This document shows positions 9,825 to 19,516 of a DNA stretch of 64,000 nt, in pieces. The position numbers and the translations under genes were made by a program. Source of the DNA: Brevundimonas sp. (GTDB taxonomy: Bacteria > Pseudomonadota > Alphaproteobacteria > Caulobacterales > Caulobacteraceae). Position 1 is the stretch's first letter. Each line of letters opens with the position of its first letter. Below the pieces are notes generated by a model. That model saw only the letters and a list, made by a program, of their open reading frames with translations. It had not been told where the DNA came from and searched no databases. Where the stretch lies: positions 62,001 through 126,000 of the forward strand of contig NZ_JAQSDK010000006.1 of the NCBI RefSeq assembly GCF_029945885.1. Direction: 5' to 3'.

Positions 9825-10157
9825 ATGACCCAGAAGCCGCCGAAGAAGAGCGAGACCATCGAGGTCCGACTGCCCCATGCCACCAAGATCGCCTTCATGG
9901 CCCGCTGCCGTGACGACGGCCGGACGGTGAGCGAGGTGGTGCGCGCGCTTATGGAGGGCGAGATCGGTGCCGGCGGTCGCGCCGTGCGCAATCGTGGCTG
10001 GCACGCGCTGGCGGCGCTCCTCGCCGGTCTGGCCCTGGGCGCGGTCGCAGTGCCCTCCCTGGCGCAGTCGCCGGCGAAGTCAGGCTCGCGCGCCGCCTTC
10101 GAACGCCTGGACCGCAACCACGACGCGATGGTCAGTTTTGACGAGTTTCGCCGCTAG
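9825..10157 (+). CDS. Small protein: RHH-like N terminus, one TM helix, C-terminal EF-hand
   Basis: This 110-aa product is not a recognised named family. Residues ~10-47 (IEVRLP... then an amphipathic VSEVVRALM helix) resemble a ribbon-helix-helix fold. Residues ~59-80 form one hydrophobic segment. Residues 96-107 make a canonical 12-residue EF-hand loop with acidic or polar ligands at D96, N98, D100, S104 and E107, ending three residues before the stop. The predicted topology is cytoplasmic N terminus and a periplasmic calcium-binding tail. The hydrophobic segment ends in SLAQ, so cleavage as an internal signal is an alternative. It is convergent with lepB, overlapping by 4 nt. No strong ribosome site is visible. 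Confidence 0.72.
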   Translation: MTQKPPKKSETIEVRLPHATKIAFMARCRDDGRTVSEVVRALMEGEIGAGGRAVRNRGWHALAALLAGLALGAVAVPSLAQSPAKSGSRAAFERLDRNHDAMVSFDEFRR

Positions 10158-10942
10158 CCCACCGGCAGGAAGAACCGGCCCGGCTGAAGGCTGAGCCAGC
10201 TCCATGGCTTGAACAGGCCCGCGCCGGGCTTCCACGAGGCGACCACCAGTTCGGCCTTGCCGATGATGTTGTCCGCCGGGAGCAGACCGACCCCCACGTC
10301 GGCCGGCCAGCGGCTGTCCAGCGAGTTGTCGCGATTGTCGCCCATCATGAAATACTGGCCTGCGGGCACGACAAAGACGCCGGTGTCGTCGCCGGGCAGG
10401 CCCGAGCCGCCGTCGTAGGTGATCCAGCCACGCCCGTCCGCAAGCGTCTCGCGGACCTCGAGCACCCGGCGGGACGGCATGTCATGGTCCGAAACCACAT
10501 CCAGCGGTGTGCGCGGGATGGCGAGGCCGTTGACCGCGACGACTCCGCCGGCGACCCGAACCTGGTCGCCCGGCAGGCCGATGACGCGCTTGACCCAGGT
10601 CTGCTGCGGATCGCTGGGTCGACGGAAAACCACCACGTCGCCGCGCCCGACGGCGCGACCGAACAGGCGACCATCGGGCAGGGGCGGGTTCAGGGGCAGG
10701 GAGGCACGGCTCCAGCCGTAGGCGAATTTTGACACGACCACATAGTCTCCGGTCACCAGCCCGGGCTCCATCGAGGAGGACGGGATCGTAAAGGGCTGAA
10801 AGGCGACGGTCTGGAAGGTGACGGCGACCAGCAGGCCCAACGCGATCACCGTCGCGGTCTCAACTATCTCGTGCACCAGACCGCGCTTGCGCGGGGCGTG
10901 CGGGGGGCTGTCGGGTGGCGTGGTTTCGGAGGCGTGGGTCAT
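10154..10942 (-). CDS. lepB: Signal peptidase I
   Basis: LepB removes signal peptides from exported proteins at the periplasmic face of the inner membrane. One N-terminal membrane helix (about residues 27-47) precedes the catalytic region. The nucleophile is S57 in IPSSSM and the general base is K118 in the WVKRVIGLPGD box; the later GDNRDNSLDSR box is also intact. The 262-aa length fits single-anchor alphaproteobacterial enzymes. The upstream region carries two identical 10-bp palindromes. It is not followed closely by rnc/era as in many bacteria. Confidence 0.96.
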   Translation of the reverse strand: MTHASETTPPDSPPHAPRKRGLVHEIVETATVIALGLLVAVTFQTVAFQPFTIPSSSMEPGLVTGDYVVVSKFAYGWSRASLPLNPPLPDGRLFGRAVGRGDVVVFRRPSDPQQTWVKRVIGLPGDQVRVAGGVVAVNGLAIPRTPLDVVSDHDMPSRRVLEVRETLADGRGWITYDGGSGLPGDDTGVFVVPAGQYFMMGDNRDNSLDSRWPADVGVGLLPADNIIGKAELVVASWKPGAGLFKPWSWLSLQPGRFFLPVG

Positions 10943-10986
10943 GGGGTCAGCACAGCGGGGTCCGCCGGCAAGTGCCAGCCAGGATT

Positions 10987-11017
10987 TGTCCGGACAGCCG
11001 GAAATCGTGTCCGGACA
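10987..11017. promoter_or_regulatory. Paired palindromes TGTCCGGACA upstream of lepB
   Basis: Two identical perfect 10-bp palindromes, TGTCCGGACA, lie at 10987-10996 and 11008-11017. Their centres are 21 bp apart, two turns of B-DNA, so both face the same side of the helix. They sit 45-75 bp before the lepB start codon and just beyond the gltA terminator. This geometry fits cooperative binding of a dimeric repressor or activator, but no regulator is known to me for this exact sequence. Confidence 0.5.
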
Positions 11018-11019
11018 TG

Positions 11020-11049
11020 AAAAACGCCGGAGCGAGGGGCTCCGGCGTT
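11020..11049 (-). terminator. Rho-independent terminator of gltA
   Basis: Read on the minus strand, a perfect 11-bp stem (AACGCCGGAGC paired with its complement) with a 5-nt loop is followed by five T residues. It begins 23 nt after the gltA stop codon. The 11-bp stem and U-run make this the clearest intrinsic terminator in the window. Confidence 0.88.
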
Positions 11050-11072
11050 GGTCATTTCGGTGACGGGATTGT

Positions 11073-12374
<1,302 letters not shown>

Positions 12375-12436
12375 TGCAGCCCCTTTGTGCAGTCCGATTG
12401 GCGAGGGGAGTCGCGAACCGGATCCAGGTGTTAGTG

Positions 12437-13849
12437 TCAGATAGTCGGTTGCAGCGCATCATCCAAGCGCCCGAGACTTTCCTCGCGTCCGAGGGCCGCG
12501 AGGATTTTCGCAATATCGGGCGCGGAATGGCCACCGGTCAGGGCGGCGCGGGCCGGCGGGCCGATCTTGCCGAAGCCGACCGCCTCTTCCTCGGCGAAGA
12601 CCTTGAGCTCGGCCTCGAGGGCGAAAACGTCCCAGCTTTCGAACAGGGCCAGGCGGGTACGCAGCCGGCCGATACGCTCACCGGCCTCATCGGCCAGCTG
12701 GGTGCGGCCCCGCTCGTCGATCATCAACGGCCGGACCTTCAGTACGAAGGCGGTCTGGTCGGCCAGTTCGAGCGTGGTCCTGGCGCGGTCCTTGATGAAG
12801 GGGATGGCCTGGGTCAGGCGGGCCTCATCATGCTCGTGCAGGGTGTGGCCGCGCGCCAGATGGATATCCAGCGTCAGCTTGGCCAGCCGCTCATCGTCGG
12901 CCAGGCGGATCCAGTGGGCGTTGACGTGGGCCAGCTTGTCGAAATCGAGCCGGGCCGGGGCCTTGCCGACGCCGTCCAGATCGAACCACTCGAGGGCCTG
13001 GGCGTCGCTGAACAGTTCGTCGTCGCCGTGGGCCCAGCCCAGACGGGTCAGATAATTGCGCATGGCCTCGGGCAGATAGCCCATCTCGGCATATTCATGC
13101 ACGGCCTGGGCCCCGTGCCGCTTGGACAGTTTGGCCCCGTCGGGACCATGGATCAGCGGGATATGGGCAAAGACCGGACGAGCCCAGCCCATCGCGTCGT
13201 AGATCAATGATTGACGAGCGCTGTTATTCAAGTGGTCGTCGCCGCGGATGACGTGGGTGACGCCCATGTCGTGGTCGTCGACAACCACGGCCAGATTATA
13301 GGTCGGTGCGCCGTCCGAGCGCAGCAGCACCAGATCGTCCAGATCGGCATTGGCCCAGGTCACCGTACCCTGGACCGCGTCCTCTACGGTGACCGAGCCG
13401 GGCAGGGGGCGACGGAAACGGACGACGTACGGGGCCGAGGGATCCCCCTCGGACGGATCGCGATCGCGCCACGGGGATTCAAAGGTGCGGCGTTCGGCCT
13501 TGGCTGCGTCGCGCAGGGCCCCGGTCTCTTCGGCCGAGGTCCAGTCGCGATAGGCATGGCCGGCGGTGACCATCCGGGCCACGACCTCGCGGTGGCGATC
13601 GGCGCGGGCGAACTGGAACACCGGCTCCTCGTCCGCGAACAGGCCCAGCCAGCTGAGACCGTCGAAGATCGCCTTTACCGCCCCCTCGGTTGAGCGTTCC
13701 CGGTCGGTATCTTCCACACGCACAAGAAATTTACCCCCGCGACCTTTCGCGTAAAGGTAGTTGAACAGCGCTGTTCTCGCGCCGCCTATGTGGAGATAGC
13801 CGGTCGGAGACGGGGCGAAGCGGGTGACGACAGGAGGGGAGGAGGTCAT
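12437..13849 (-). CDS. gltX: Glutamate--tRNA ligase
   Basis: This class I aminoacyl-tRNA synthetase charges tRNA with glutamate. The HIGH-type signature is [12 protein letters not shown] near the N terminus and the KMSKS-type loop is KLSKRHG. The C-terminal alpha-helical anticodon-binding domain fills residues ~320-470. Many alphaproteobacteria carry two GltX copies, one non-discriminating and needing GatCAB; which type this is cannot be decided here. The start codon is only 6 bp from the oppositely oriented comEC start, so the two promoters lie inside each other's genes. Confidence 0.96.
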   Translation of the reverse strand: MTSSPPVVTRFAPSPTGYLHIGGARTALFNYLYAKGRGGKFLVRVEDTDRERSTEGAVKAIFDGLSWLGLFADEEPVFQFARADRHREVVARMVTAGHAYRDWTSAEETGALRDAAKAERRTFESPWRDRDPSEGDPSAPYVVRFRRPLPGSVTVEDAVQGTVTWANADLDDLVLLRSDGAPTYNLAVVVDDHDMGVTHVIRGDDHLNNSARQSLIYDAMGWARPVFAHIPLIHGPDGAKLSKRHGAQAVHEYAEMGYLPEAMRNYLTRLGWAHGDDELFSDAQALEWFDLDGVGKAPARLDFDKLAHVNAHWIRLADDERLAKLTLDIHLARGHTLHEHDEARLTQAIPFIKDRARTTLELADQTAFVLKVRPLMIDERGRTQLADEAGERIGRLRTRLALFESWDVFALEAELKVFAEEEAVGFGKIGPPARAALTGGHSAPDIAKILAALGREESLGRLDDALQPTI

Positions 13850-13855
13850 TCAGGC

Positions 13856-16015
13856 ATGTCCGTGAGCGCCGTCCTTATAGCGTCCGGTGCCGGAATTCAC
13901 AGGGCCACGGCCCGGATTCGCGACGGACTGCGGTCGGAGGTCTCGGCACAGGGGCCCCGCTGGCGGTTGTGGACCCCGGTTGCCTTCGGCGCGGGCTGTG
14001 CCGTCTATTTCGTCCTCGGTCGCGAGCCGCCCCTGTGGCCACTGGTGGCTTTGGCGATCGTAGCCGGTGCCCTGTGGTCGGCCGCGCGCCGGGCCGGACG
14101 GTCGCGGCGCTGCACCCTGCCGCTGCTGCTGCTGGCCTGTCTGGCCCTGGGGCTGACGACGGCGAAGGTGCGAAGCGCCCGGATCGCCGCCCCGATCGCT
14201 CCGGCCCTGTCCGAGCCAACCGTGATCGAGGCGTGGGTGATTGATGTCGACAGCCCGGGCGAGCGCGGGGCGCGGGTGGTGATCGCCCCGGTGCGGGTGC
14301 AGGGTCTGGAACCGGCCGCCACGCCCCACCGTCTACGCGCCACCTTGCGGGGCGCGCCGCCGCCGCCGGGGGCAGCCGTTCGCCTGGTCGCCATTCTCAA
14401 CCCGCCGCCGGGCCCGGCCAGTCCGGGAGCCTATGATTTCGGCCGCAACGCCTGGTTTCAGGGCATGGGCGGGGTCGCCTTCGCCCTCGGGGAGACGCGA
14501 CCGGCGATCCTCGCGGACGCCCCCTGGCGGTTGCGGCTGGCGATGGCGGTGAACCGGATCCGCTACGGCCTGGCCCAGCGGATCGTGGCGCGGCTGGGTG
14601 AGCGCAACGGCGGGATCGCAGCAGCCATGACCACCGGGCACGAGACGTGGATTCGCCGCGCCGATCTGGAGGTGATGCGCGATTCCGGCCTGGCCCACAT
14701 CCTGTCGATCTCGGGTCTGCACATGGCCATCGTCGGCGGATTCGTCTTCTTCCTGACCCGACTGGGCGTGGCCGCCTGGCCGTGGCTGGCGCTGCGGGTG
14801 CCGGGCAAGAAGGTCGCCGCCTGCGCCGGGCTGGGGGCCGTCGCCACCTATCTGATCGTGTCCGGGGCCCCGCCGCCGGCCGAACGGGCGGCCGTCACCG
14901 CCTCGATCGCCTTCGCCGCCATCCTTCTGGACCGGCAGGCCATCACCATGAACGCCCTGGCCACCGCCGCCTTCGTCGTCCTGCTGCTGCAACCCGAGGC
15001 CATCGTCACGCCGGGCTTCCAGATGTCGTTTGCCGCCACGGCCGCCCTGGTGGCCCTGTCCGAGGTCTGGCCGCGACGGGTTCGCGAACTGTCAGCCCCC
15101 TGGCCCATCGTCACCGTGCAGCGGATCGGCTCGTGGACCGTCGCCGCCTGCGCCGCCAGTCTGGTCGCGGGCCTGGCCACCGGCCCGTTCGCGATGCAGC
15201 ATTTCAACCGCACGGCCGTCTATGGCCTGCTGGCCAATCTGGGTACCTCACCTGTGGCTGATTTCGTGATGATGCCGGCCCTGGCCCTGGGAGCGGTGCT
15301 GGAACCACTGGGACTGGGCGCGCCGTTCCTGTGGGTGGCGGCGCGGGCGATCGAAATCATGATGGCGATCGGTACGACGGTGGCCGGACTGCCCGGGGCG
15401 GTCCAGACCGTGTCGAGTGCACCGGCCGTCGCCTTGCCCGTGGCCTTTGTCGGGGTCCTGTTCATCTGTCTGTGGCGCGGGCGGCTGCGCTGGCTGGGCC
15501 TGCCGTTGGCGGCGGCGGTAATGATCTGGCCGCGGTCGACCCTGCCCGCCCTGTGGATCGGCGACGGCGGCACCAGCGCCGCCGTGGTGCAGGGGCGACA
15601 GGCGATGATCGTCCGGCCGGGCGTCCGGGAGTTCGCCACCGACCTGTGGTCGCGGCGATGGGCCCTGACGCCGGTCGACCGGCCCGACGCGGGTTGGGTC
15701 TGTGATCGCTTCAGCTGCCGCCCCGAGGCCGGGGGGCTGTTGGCGATGAGCTGGGGGCGTCGGCCACCCGATCCAGCGTCGCTGGAGGCCCTGTGTCGTT
15801 CGGCACGGGTCATCAGCCTGCGGGCGGCCGTCGCGATGTTGCCGGACAGCTGCGACGGCCGTCTGGTGCTGGACGGTGAAGACCATGGCCGTAACGGCGC
15901 GATCGAGCTGTGGCGTGACGGGTCAGGTTGGCGCGTGGTGACCGCGGCGCGGGTGCGGGGTGACCGGCCGTGGACAGTCCGGACAGATGCCGATGTCAGT
16001 GATAGCGGCGGATGA
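13856..16015 (+). CDS. comEC: ComEC/Rec2 family DNA-uptake channel protein
   Basis: ComEC forms the inner-membrane channel through which single-stranded DNA enters during natural transformation. The product has early membrane helices, a soluble DUF4131/OB-like region (residues ~95-200) and a multi-helix Competence domain (~210-510) containing the [11 protein letters not shown] motif. The C-terminal ~170 residues occupy the place of the metallo-beta-lactamase domain, but the HxHxDH metal motif is absent, as in many alphaproteobacterial members. The ATG at 13856 gives 719 aa. The 3' end overlaps the convergent lexA by 20 bp. Confidence 0.9.
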   Translation: MSVSAVLIASGAGIHRATARIRDGLRSEVSAQGPRWRLWTPVAFGAGCAVYFVLGREPPLWPLVALAIVAGALWSAARRAGRSRRCTLPLLLLACLALGLTTAKVRSARIAAPIAPALSEPTVIEAWVIDVDSPGERGARVVIAPVRVQGLEPAATPHRLRATLRGAPPPPGAAVRLVAILNPPPGPASPGAYDFGRNAWFQGMGGVAFALGETRPAILADAPWRLRLAMAVNRIRYGLAQRIVARLGERNGGIAAAMTTGHETWIRRADLEVMRDSGLAHILSISGLHMAIVGGFVFFLTRLGVAAWPWLALRVPGKKVAACAGLGAVATYLIVSGAPPPAERAAVTASIAFAAILLDRQAITMNALATAAFVVLLLQPEAIVTPGFQMSFAATAALVALSEVWPRRVRELSAPWPIVTVQRIGSWTVAACAASLVAGLATGPFAMQHFNRTAVYGLLANLGTSPVADFVMMPALALGAVLEPLGLGAPFLWVAARAIEIMMAIGTTVAGLPGAVQTVSSAPAVALPVAFVGVLFICLWRGRLRWLGLPLAAAVMIWPRSTLPALWIGDGGTSAAVVQGRQAMIVRPGVREFATDLWSRRWALTPVDRPDAGWVCDRFSCRPEAGGLLAMSWGRRPPDPASLEALCRSARVISLRAAVAMLPDSCDGRLVLDGEDHGRNGAIELWRDGSGWRVVTAARVRGDRPWTVRTDADVSDSGG

Positions 16016-16691
16016 GCCCGACCAGCTTGCCCTGGACCTCGACCTGATCCGGGCCGAAAATCCGGGTCTCATAGGCGCGGTTTGCGGGCTCGAGCGCGAT
16101 GGACTGGCCCTTCTTGCGTAGCCGCTTCAGCGTGGCCTCCTCGCCCTCGACCAGGGCCACGACGATCTCGCCCGAAGAGGCGGTGTCGGTGGATTTGATG
16201 ATGACCAGATCGCCGTCGAGAATCCCGGCCTCGATCATCGAATCCCCTTCGATCTCGAGCATGTAGTGTTCGCCCGCGCCCAGCATCGATTCCGGGACTG
16301 GATAGCGGGCGGTCTCATGTTCGATGGCGGCGATCGGGGTGCCGGCGGCGATCTTGCCCATCAGCGACAGTTCGCGGGTATCGTTGTCCGCCTCGATGGA
16401 CTGGGGTCGACCGCCCCCCTCGATCACATCAGGGCGGAAGGGCGCGCGAGCCCGGGACGGGGCCCCGGTCGTGGCCTGTTCCGGCATCTTGACCACTTCC
16501 AGCGCCCGGGCGCGGTGGGCCAGACGGCGGATGAAACCGCGTTCCTCCAGCGCCGTGATCAGCCGATGGATGCCGGATTTCGACGCCAGATCAAGCGCCT
16601 CCTTCATCTCGTCGAAGGAGGGCGAGACGCCGGTTTCCTTGATCCGTTCATGGATGAACATCAGGAGTTCGTGCTGTTTGCGCGTGAGCAT
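15996..16691 (-). CDS. lexA: LexA repressor
   Basis: LexA represses the SOS regulon and self-cleaves when RecA is activated. The N-terminal winged helix-turn-helix (residues 1-~65) starts [10 protein letters not shown]; a flexible linker leads to the S24-like latent protease domain. The scissile bond is A116-G117 in KIAAGT, the nucleophile is S151 in GDSM and the general base is K189. All catalytic parts are intact at 231 aa. Two LexA boxes lie just upstream, so autorepression is expected. Confidence 0.97.
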   Translation of the reverse strand: MLTRKQHELLMFIHERIKETGVSPSFDEMKEALDLASKSGIHRLITALEERGFIRRLAHRARALEVVKMPEQATTGAPSRARAPFRPDVIEGGGRPQSIEADNDTRELSLMGKIAAGTPIAAIEHETARYPVPESMLGAGEHYMLEIEGDSMIEAGILDGDLVIIKSTDTASSGEIVVALVEGEEATLKRLRKKGQSIALEPANRAYETRIFGPDQVEVQGKLVGLIRRYH

Positions 16692-16707
16692 GGAGGCGAA
16701 TCGTCCA

Positions 16708-16747
16708 GAACAAGGCGTGAACCGTTGCCGATGTTCTGTAAGTGTTC
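16708..16747. promoter_or_regulatory. Two SOS (LexA) boxes, GTTC-N7-GTTC type
   Basis: Two exact matches to the alphaproteobacterial LexA consensus lie in the lexA promoter. The distal one is GTTC-TGTAAGT-GTTC (16733-16747, plus strand). The proximal one reads GAAC-AAGGCGT-GAAC (16708-16722), the same element on the minus strand. They begin 17 and 42 nt before the lexA start and face opposite ways, with centres 25 bp apart. Confidence 0.9.
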
Positions 16748-16773
16748 CGTCCTAATGTCAACTTAACGGCGGA

Positions 16774-17562
16774 TCAGGCCAGAAGCGCCCGCGTGGCCGC
16801 CGCGACGTCGTCCTGACGCATCAGGCTTTCACCCACGAGGATCGCGCGGGCCCCGTCGGCGGTGACGCGGGCGACGTCGTCGGGGGTGAACAGGCCGCTT
16901 TCGGCCACCAGCAGGGCCTGATGCGGGGCCAGGGTGGCGAGGCGGGCCGTGGTGCCCAGATCGACGTCGAAGGTGCGCAGGGAGCGGTTGTTGATGCCGA
17001 CGAGGTCGCCGCCGAGGGCTGCGGCACGCGCCATTTCGGCCTCATCGTGGGTTTCGATCAGGGCGTCCATGCCGAGGCGGCGGGCCTCGGCGAGAAGCTC
17101 GGCGGCCAGGACATCCTCGACCATGGCCAGGATGATCAGGACGCAATCGGCCCCTAAAGCGCGGCTCTCGGCCACCTGCCAGGGGTCGACCAGAAAGTCC
17201 TTGCGCAGGCAGGGCAGGGTGACGGCGGCGCGGGCGGCGATCAGATAGCTGTCGTCGCCCTGGAAGCTGGGGCCGTCGGTCAGGACCGACAAACAGGCGG
17301 CTCCGCCGGCCTGATAGGCACGGGCCAGAGCCGGGGGGTCGAAATCGGCGCGGATAAGACCCTTTGACGGGCTGGCCTTCTTGATCTCGGCGATCAGGGC
17401 CGGGTGGCCGGGCGTGGCGGTGCGCGCCAGGGCGGCGCGGAAGCCGCGCGGGGGCGAGGCGGCCTTCGCGGCGGCCTCAACCTCGGCCTGCGAGGTGGCG
17501 GCCATGCGGATGGCCACGTCCTCGCGTTTGTAGGCGGCGATCCGGTCCAGCACGTCGGTCAT
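16774..17562 (-). CDS. trpC: Indole-3-glycerol phosphate synthase
   Basis: TrpC closes the indole ring in tryptophan synthesis. The 262-aa TIM barrel has the family segments [12 protein letters not shown] (catalytic Lys), [31 protein letters not shown] and VAESGL. The start ATG overlaps the trpD stop by 4 nt, which rejects the longer open frame of 372 codons that would run through trpD. lexA follows 82 nt downstream. No fused PRAI domain is present, so TrpF must be encoded elsewhere. Confidence 0.96.
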   Translation of the reverse strand: MTDVLDRIAAYKREDVAIRMAATSQAEVEAAAKAASPPRGFRAALARTATPGHPALIAEIKKASPSKGLIRADFDPPALARAYQAGGAACLSVLTDGPSFQGDDSYLIAARAAVTLPCLRKDFLVDPWQVAESRALGADCVLIILAMVEDVLAAELLAEARRLGMDALIETHDEAEMARAAALGGDLVGINNRSLRTFDVDLGTTARLATLAPHQALLVAESGLFTPDDVARVTADGARAILVGESLMRQDDVAAATRALLA

Positions 17563-18605
17563 TGGGTCTCTTCGGTCTCTTCGGTCGCGATCGGGGTGCT
17601 GGTGATCCGGGCCAGGGCGTCCAGCGCGGCGGCGGCACGGCCATCGTCGATGACGGCAGCGGCCTGGACCACGCCCTCGGCCAGATCGGCGGCGCGGTCG
17701 GCGACGACCAGGGCGGCGGCGGCGTTCAGCAGCACGATGTCGCGATAGGCCCCGGCCTGACCGGCCAGCAGGGCGCGCAGGGCGGCGGCGTTCTCCTCGG
17801 CGTCGCCACCACGCAGGGCGGCGATGTCGGCGCGGGGCAGGCCGGCGTCCCCGGGGGTGACGGTGAAGCGGCGCACGGCCCCGTCCTTCCACTCGGCCAC
17901 CTCGGTCGGGCCCGTCGTGGTCAGCTCGTCGAGACCCTGGCCGTGGACGGTCCAGGCGCGGGTGGCCCCCAGACGGCCCAGCACCTCGGCCAGCGGCTCC
18001 AGCAGGCGGGGATCGTAGACACCCATGACCTGACGCTTCGCCGAGGCGGGGTTGGACAGCGGCCCCAGCAGGTTGAACACGGTGCGGAAGCCGATCTCGG
18101 CCCGGACCGGCCCGACGTGGCGCATGGCCCCGTGCCAGGCGGGGGCGAACAGGAAGGCGATATTGGCCTGATCCAGCGACAGACGCTGCTGCGCCGGGGT
18201 GGCCGCCAGGTTGACGCCCAGCACCGCCAGCACGTCGGACGAGCCGGATTTCGAACTCAGGGCCCGGTTGCCGTGTTTGGCGACCTTGAGCCCGGCCCCG
18301 GCCAGCACCAGGGCGGCGGCGGTCGAGATGTTGAAGGTGTGCTGGCCGTCGCCGCCGGTGCCGCAGGTGTCGATCACGTCATAGGGGTGGTCGAGGGTCG
18401 CGGCGGCGTCGCGCATGGCCGTGGCGAAGGCGGCGATCTCGCCCACGGTCTCGCCGCGCATACGCAGGGCGGTGACGGCGGCGGCGACCTGGGCCGGGCT
18501 GGGCTCGCCCCTCAGACAGGCGGCGAAGAAGGCGTGCGCCTCGGTGTCCGACAGGACCTGCCCGTCGACCAGTTTCGCCAGCAGGGGTTTGAAGCCGTCA
18601 GCCAC
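17559..18605 (-). CDS. trpD: Anthranilate phosphoribosyltransferase
   Basis: TrpD joins anthranilate to PRPP. The 348-aa protein has the small N-terminal helical domain and the PRPP-binding CGTGGD loop (about residues 81-86), followed by NISTAAALV and the [15 protein letters not shown] region. It starts 4 nt after trpG and overlaps trpC by 4 nt, so trpGDC is one transcription unit. Confidence 0.97.
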   Translation of the reverse strand: MADGFKPLLAKLVDGQVLSDTEAHAFFAACLRGEPSPAQVAAAVTALRMRGETVGEIAAFATAMRDAAATLDHPYDVIDTCGTGGDGQHTFNISTAAALVLAGAGLKVAKHGNRALSSKSGSSDVLAVLGVNLAATPAQQRLSLDQANIAFLFAPAWHGAMRHVGPVRAEIGFRTVFNLLGPLSNPASAKRQVMGVYDPRLLEPLAEVLGRLGATRAWTVHGQGLDELTTTGPTEVAEWKDGAVRRFTVTPGDAGLPRADIAALRGGDAEENAAALRALLAGQAGAYRDIVLLNAAAALVVADRAADLAEGVVQAAAVIDDGRAAAALDALARITSTPIATEETEETQ

Positions 18606-18609
18606 GGCG

Positions 18610-19200
18610 TCAGACCATGGCCCGGCGCTTGACCCCGGCCAGGTCGAGGAAGTTGGCGAGCAGGTCGTGACCGTGTTCGGTGGCGATCGACTCGGGGTGG
18701 AACTGGACCCCGTGGATTGGCCGGGTCCTGTGGGCCAGGCCCATGATCTCGCCGTCGGCGGTCCAGGCGGTCACGTCCAGTACGTCGGGCAGGGTGTCCC
18801 GGCGCACCGCGAGGCTGTGATAGCGGGTGGCGGTGAAGGGCGTGGGCAGGCCCTTGAAGACACTCTGTCCGCTGTGTTCGATCGGTGAGGTCTTGCCGTG
18901 CATCAGGCTTTTGGCGCGAATGACGTCGCCGCCGAAGGCCTGACCCATGGCCTGGTGGCCGAGGCAGACGCCGAAAATCGGCATGGTCTCCGGGGCCGAG
19001 GTCAGCAGGGACAGGCAGATGCCGGCCTGGTCCGGCGCGCAGGGGCCGGGTGACAGCAGCACGGCCTCGGGCTTCAGGGCCCAGGCCTCGTCCACGGTCA
19101 GGTCGTCGTTGCGCACCACGCGCGTCTCCGCCCCCAGTTCCGCGAGGTAGTGGACGAGGTTGTAGGTAAAGCTGTCGTAGTTATCGACGACGAGGATCAT
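18610..19200 (-). CDS. trpG: Anthranilate synthase glutamine amidotransferase subunit
   Basis: TrpG supplies ammonia from glutamine to TrpE. It is a class I amidotransferase of 196 aa with the nucleophile Cys in [12 protein letters not shown] and the His-Glu pair in VQFHPESI. It starts with [15 protein letters not shown]. Because many bacteria use one glutaminase for both anthranilate and p-aminobenzoate synthase, it may serve folate synthesis too. Confidence 0.96.
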   Translation of the reverse strand: MILVVDNYDSFTYNLVHYLAELGAETRVVRNDDLTVDEAWALKPEAVLLSPGPCAPDQAGICLSLLTSAPETMPIFGVCLGHQAMGQAFGGDVIRAKSLMHGKTSPIEHSGQSVFKGLPTPFTATRYHSLAVRRDTLPDVLDVTAWTADGEIMGLAHRTRPIHGVQFHPESIATEHGHDLLANFLDLAGVKRRAMV

Positions 19201-19250
19201 CCCCGGCTTCTAGGGCCCCAGCGCCCGTCCGCCAAGCGCCGGCAGCGCTG

Positions 19251-19267
19251 ATAAGGGTTCGTTAACC
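19251..19267 (+). promoter_or_regulatory. Near-consensus CtrA-type box (ATAA-N7-TTAACC)
   Basis: One mismatch to the Caulobacter CtrA element TTAA-N7-TTAAC: ATAA at 19251, seven bases, then TTAACC at 19262. It lies 40 nt before the small plus-strand gene and 51 nt before the divergent trpG start. It is therefore positioned to act on either gene. A single degenerate match is weak evidence. Confidence 0.35.
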
Positions 19268-19306
19268 GTCTCGGGCTGCAATCGAGCGGTAGAGACGGGA
19301 AAATCC

Positions 19307-19513
19307 ATGACTGATTCCGCGATCGACCAGGCCCGTGCGCTGCTGCAGCCGGCCACCGCCGTGCACAGCCCCTGGGCTACCCTGGTCGCTACGGCCCTGG
19401 CGGCGACGGCAGCGGTGCTGATGGCCGGTGTGATGGTGTTGGGACCGGGTGTCCGCTTCAATGACGCCGGCGTCCGGATCGTGCCGGCGGCCAGCAACCC
19501 GGCGCTCGGCTAG
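19307..19513 (+). CDS. Small single-pass membrane protein of unknown function
   Basis: The 68-aa product has a soluble N terminus (residues 1-~22), one Ala/Val-rich hydrophobic helix (~23-45) and a short tail. I do not recognise a family. A GACGGGA ribosome-like sequence precedes the ATG. It sits on the opposite strand between trpG and trpE, ending 3 nt before the trpE stop, and so separates the two anthranilate synthase subunit genes. The dedicated upstream region with a CtrA-like box supports a real gene. Confidence 0.65.
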   Translation: MTDSAIDQARALLQPATAVHSPWATLVATALAATAAVLMAGVMVLGPGVRFNDAGVRIVPAASNPALG

Positions 19514-19516
19514 GGC

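Noticed and set aside
15974..15983. Another GTCCGGACA copy near the end of comEC
   Set aside because: It lacks the first T of the palindrome, is single and lies in coding sequence, so it was not linked to the paired lepB sites.
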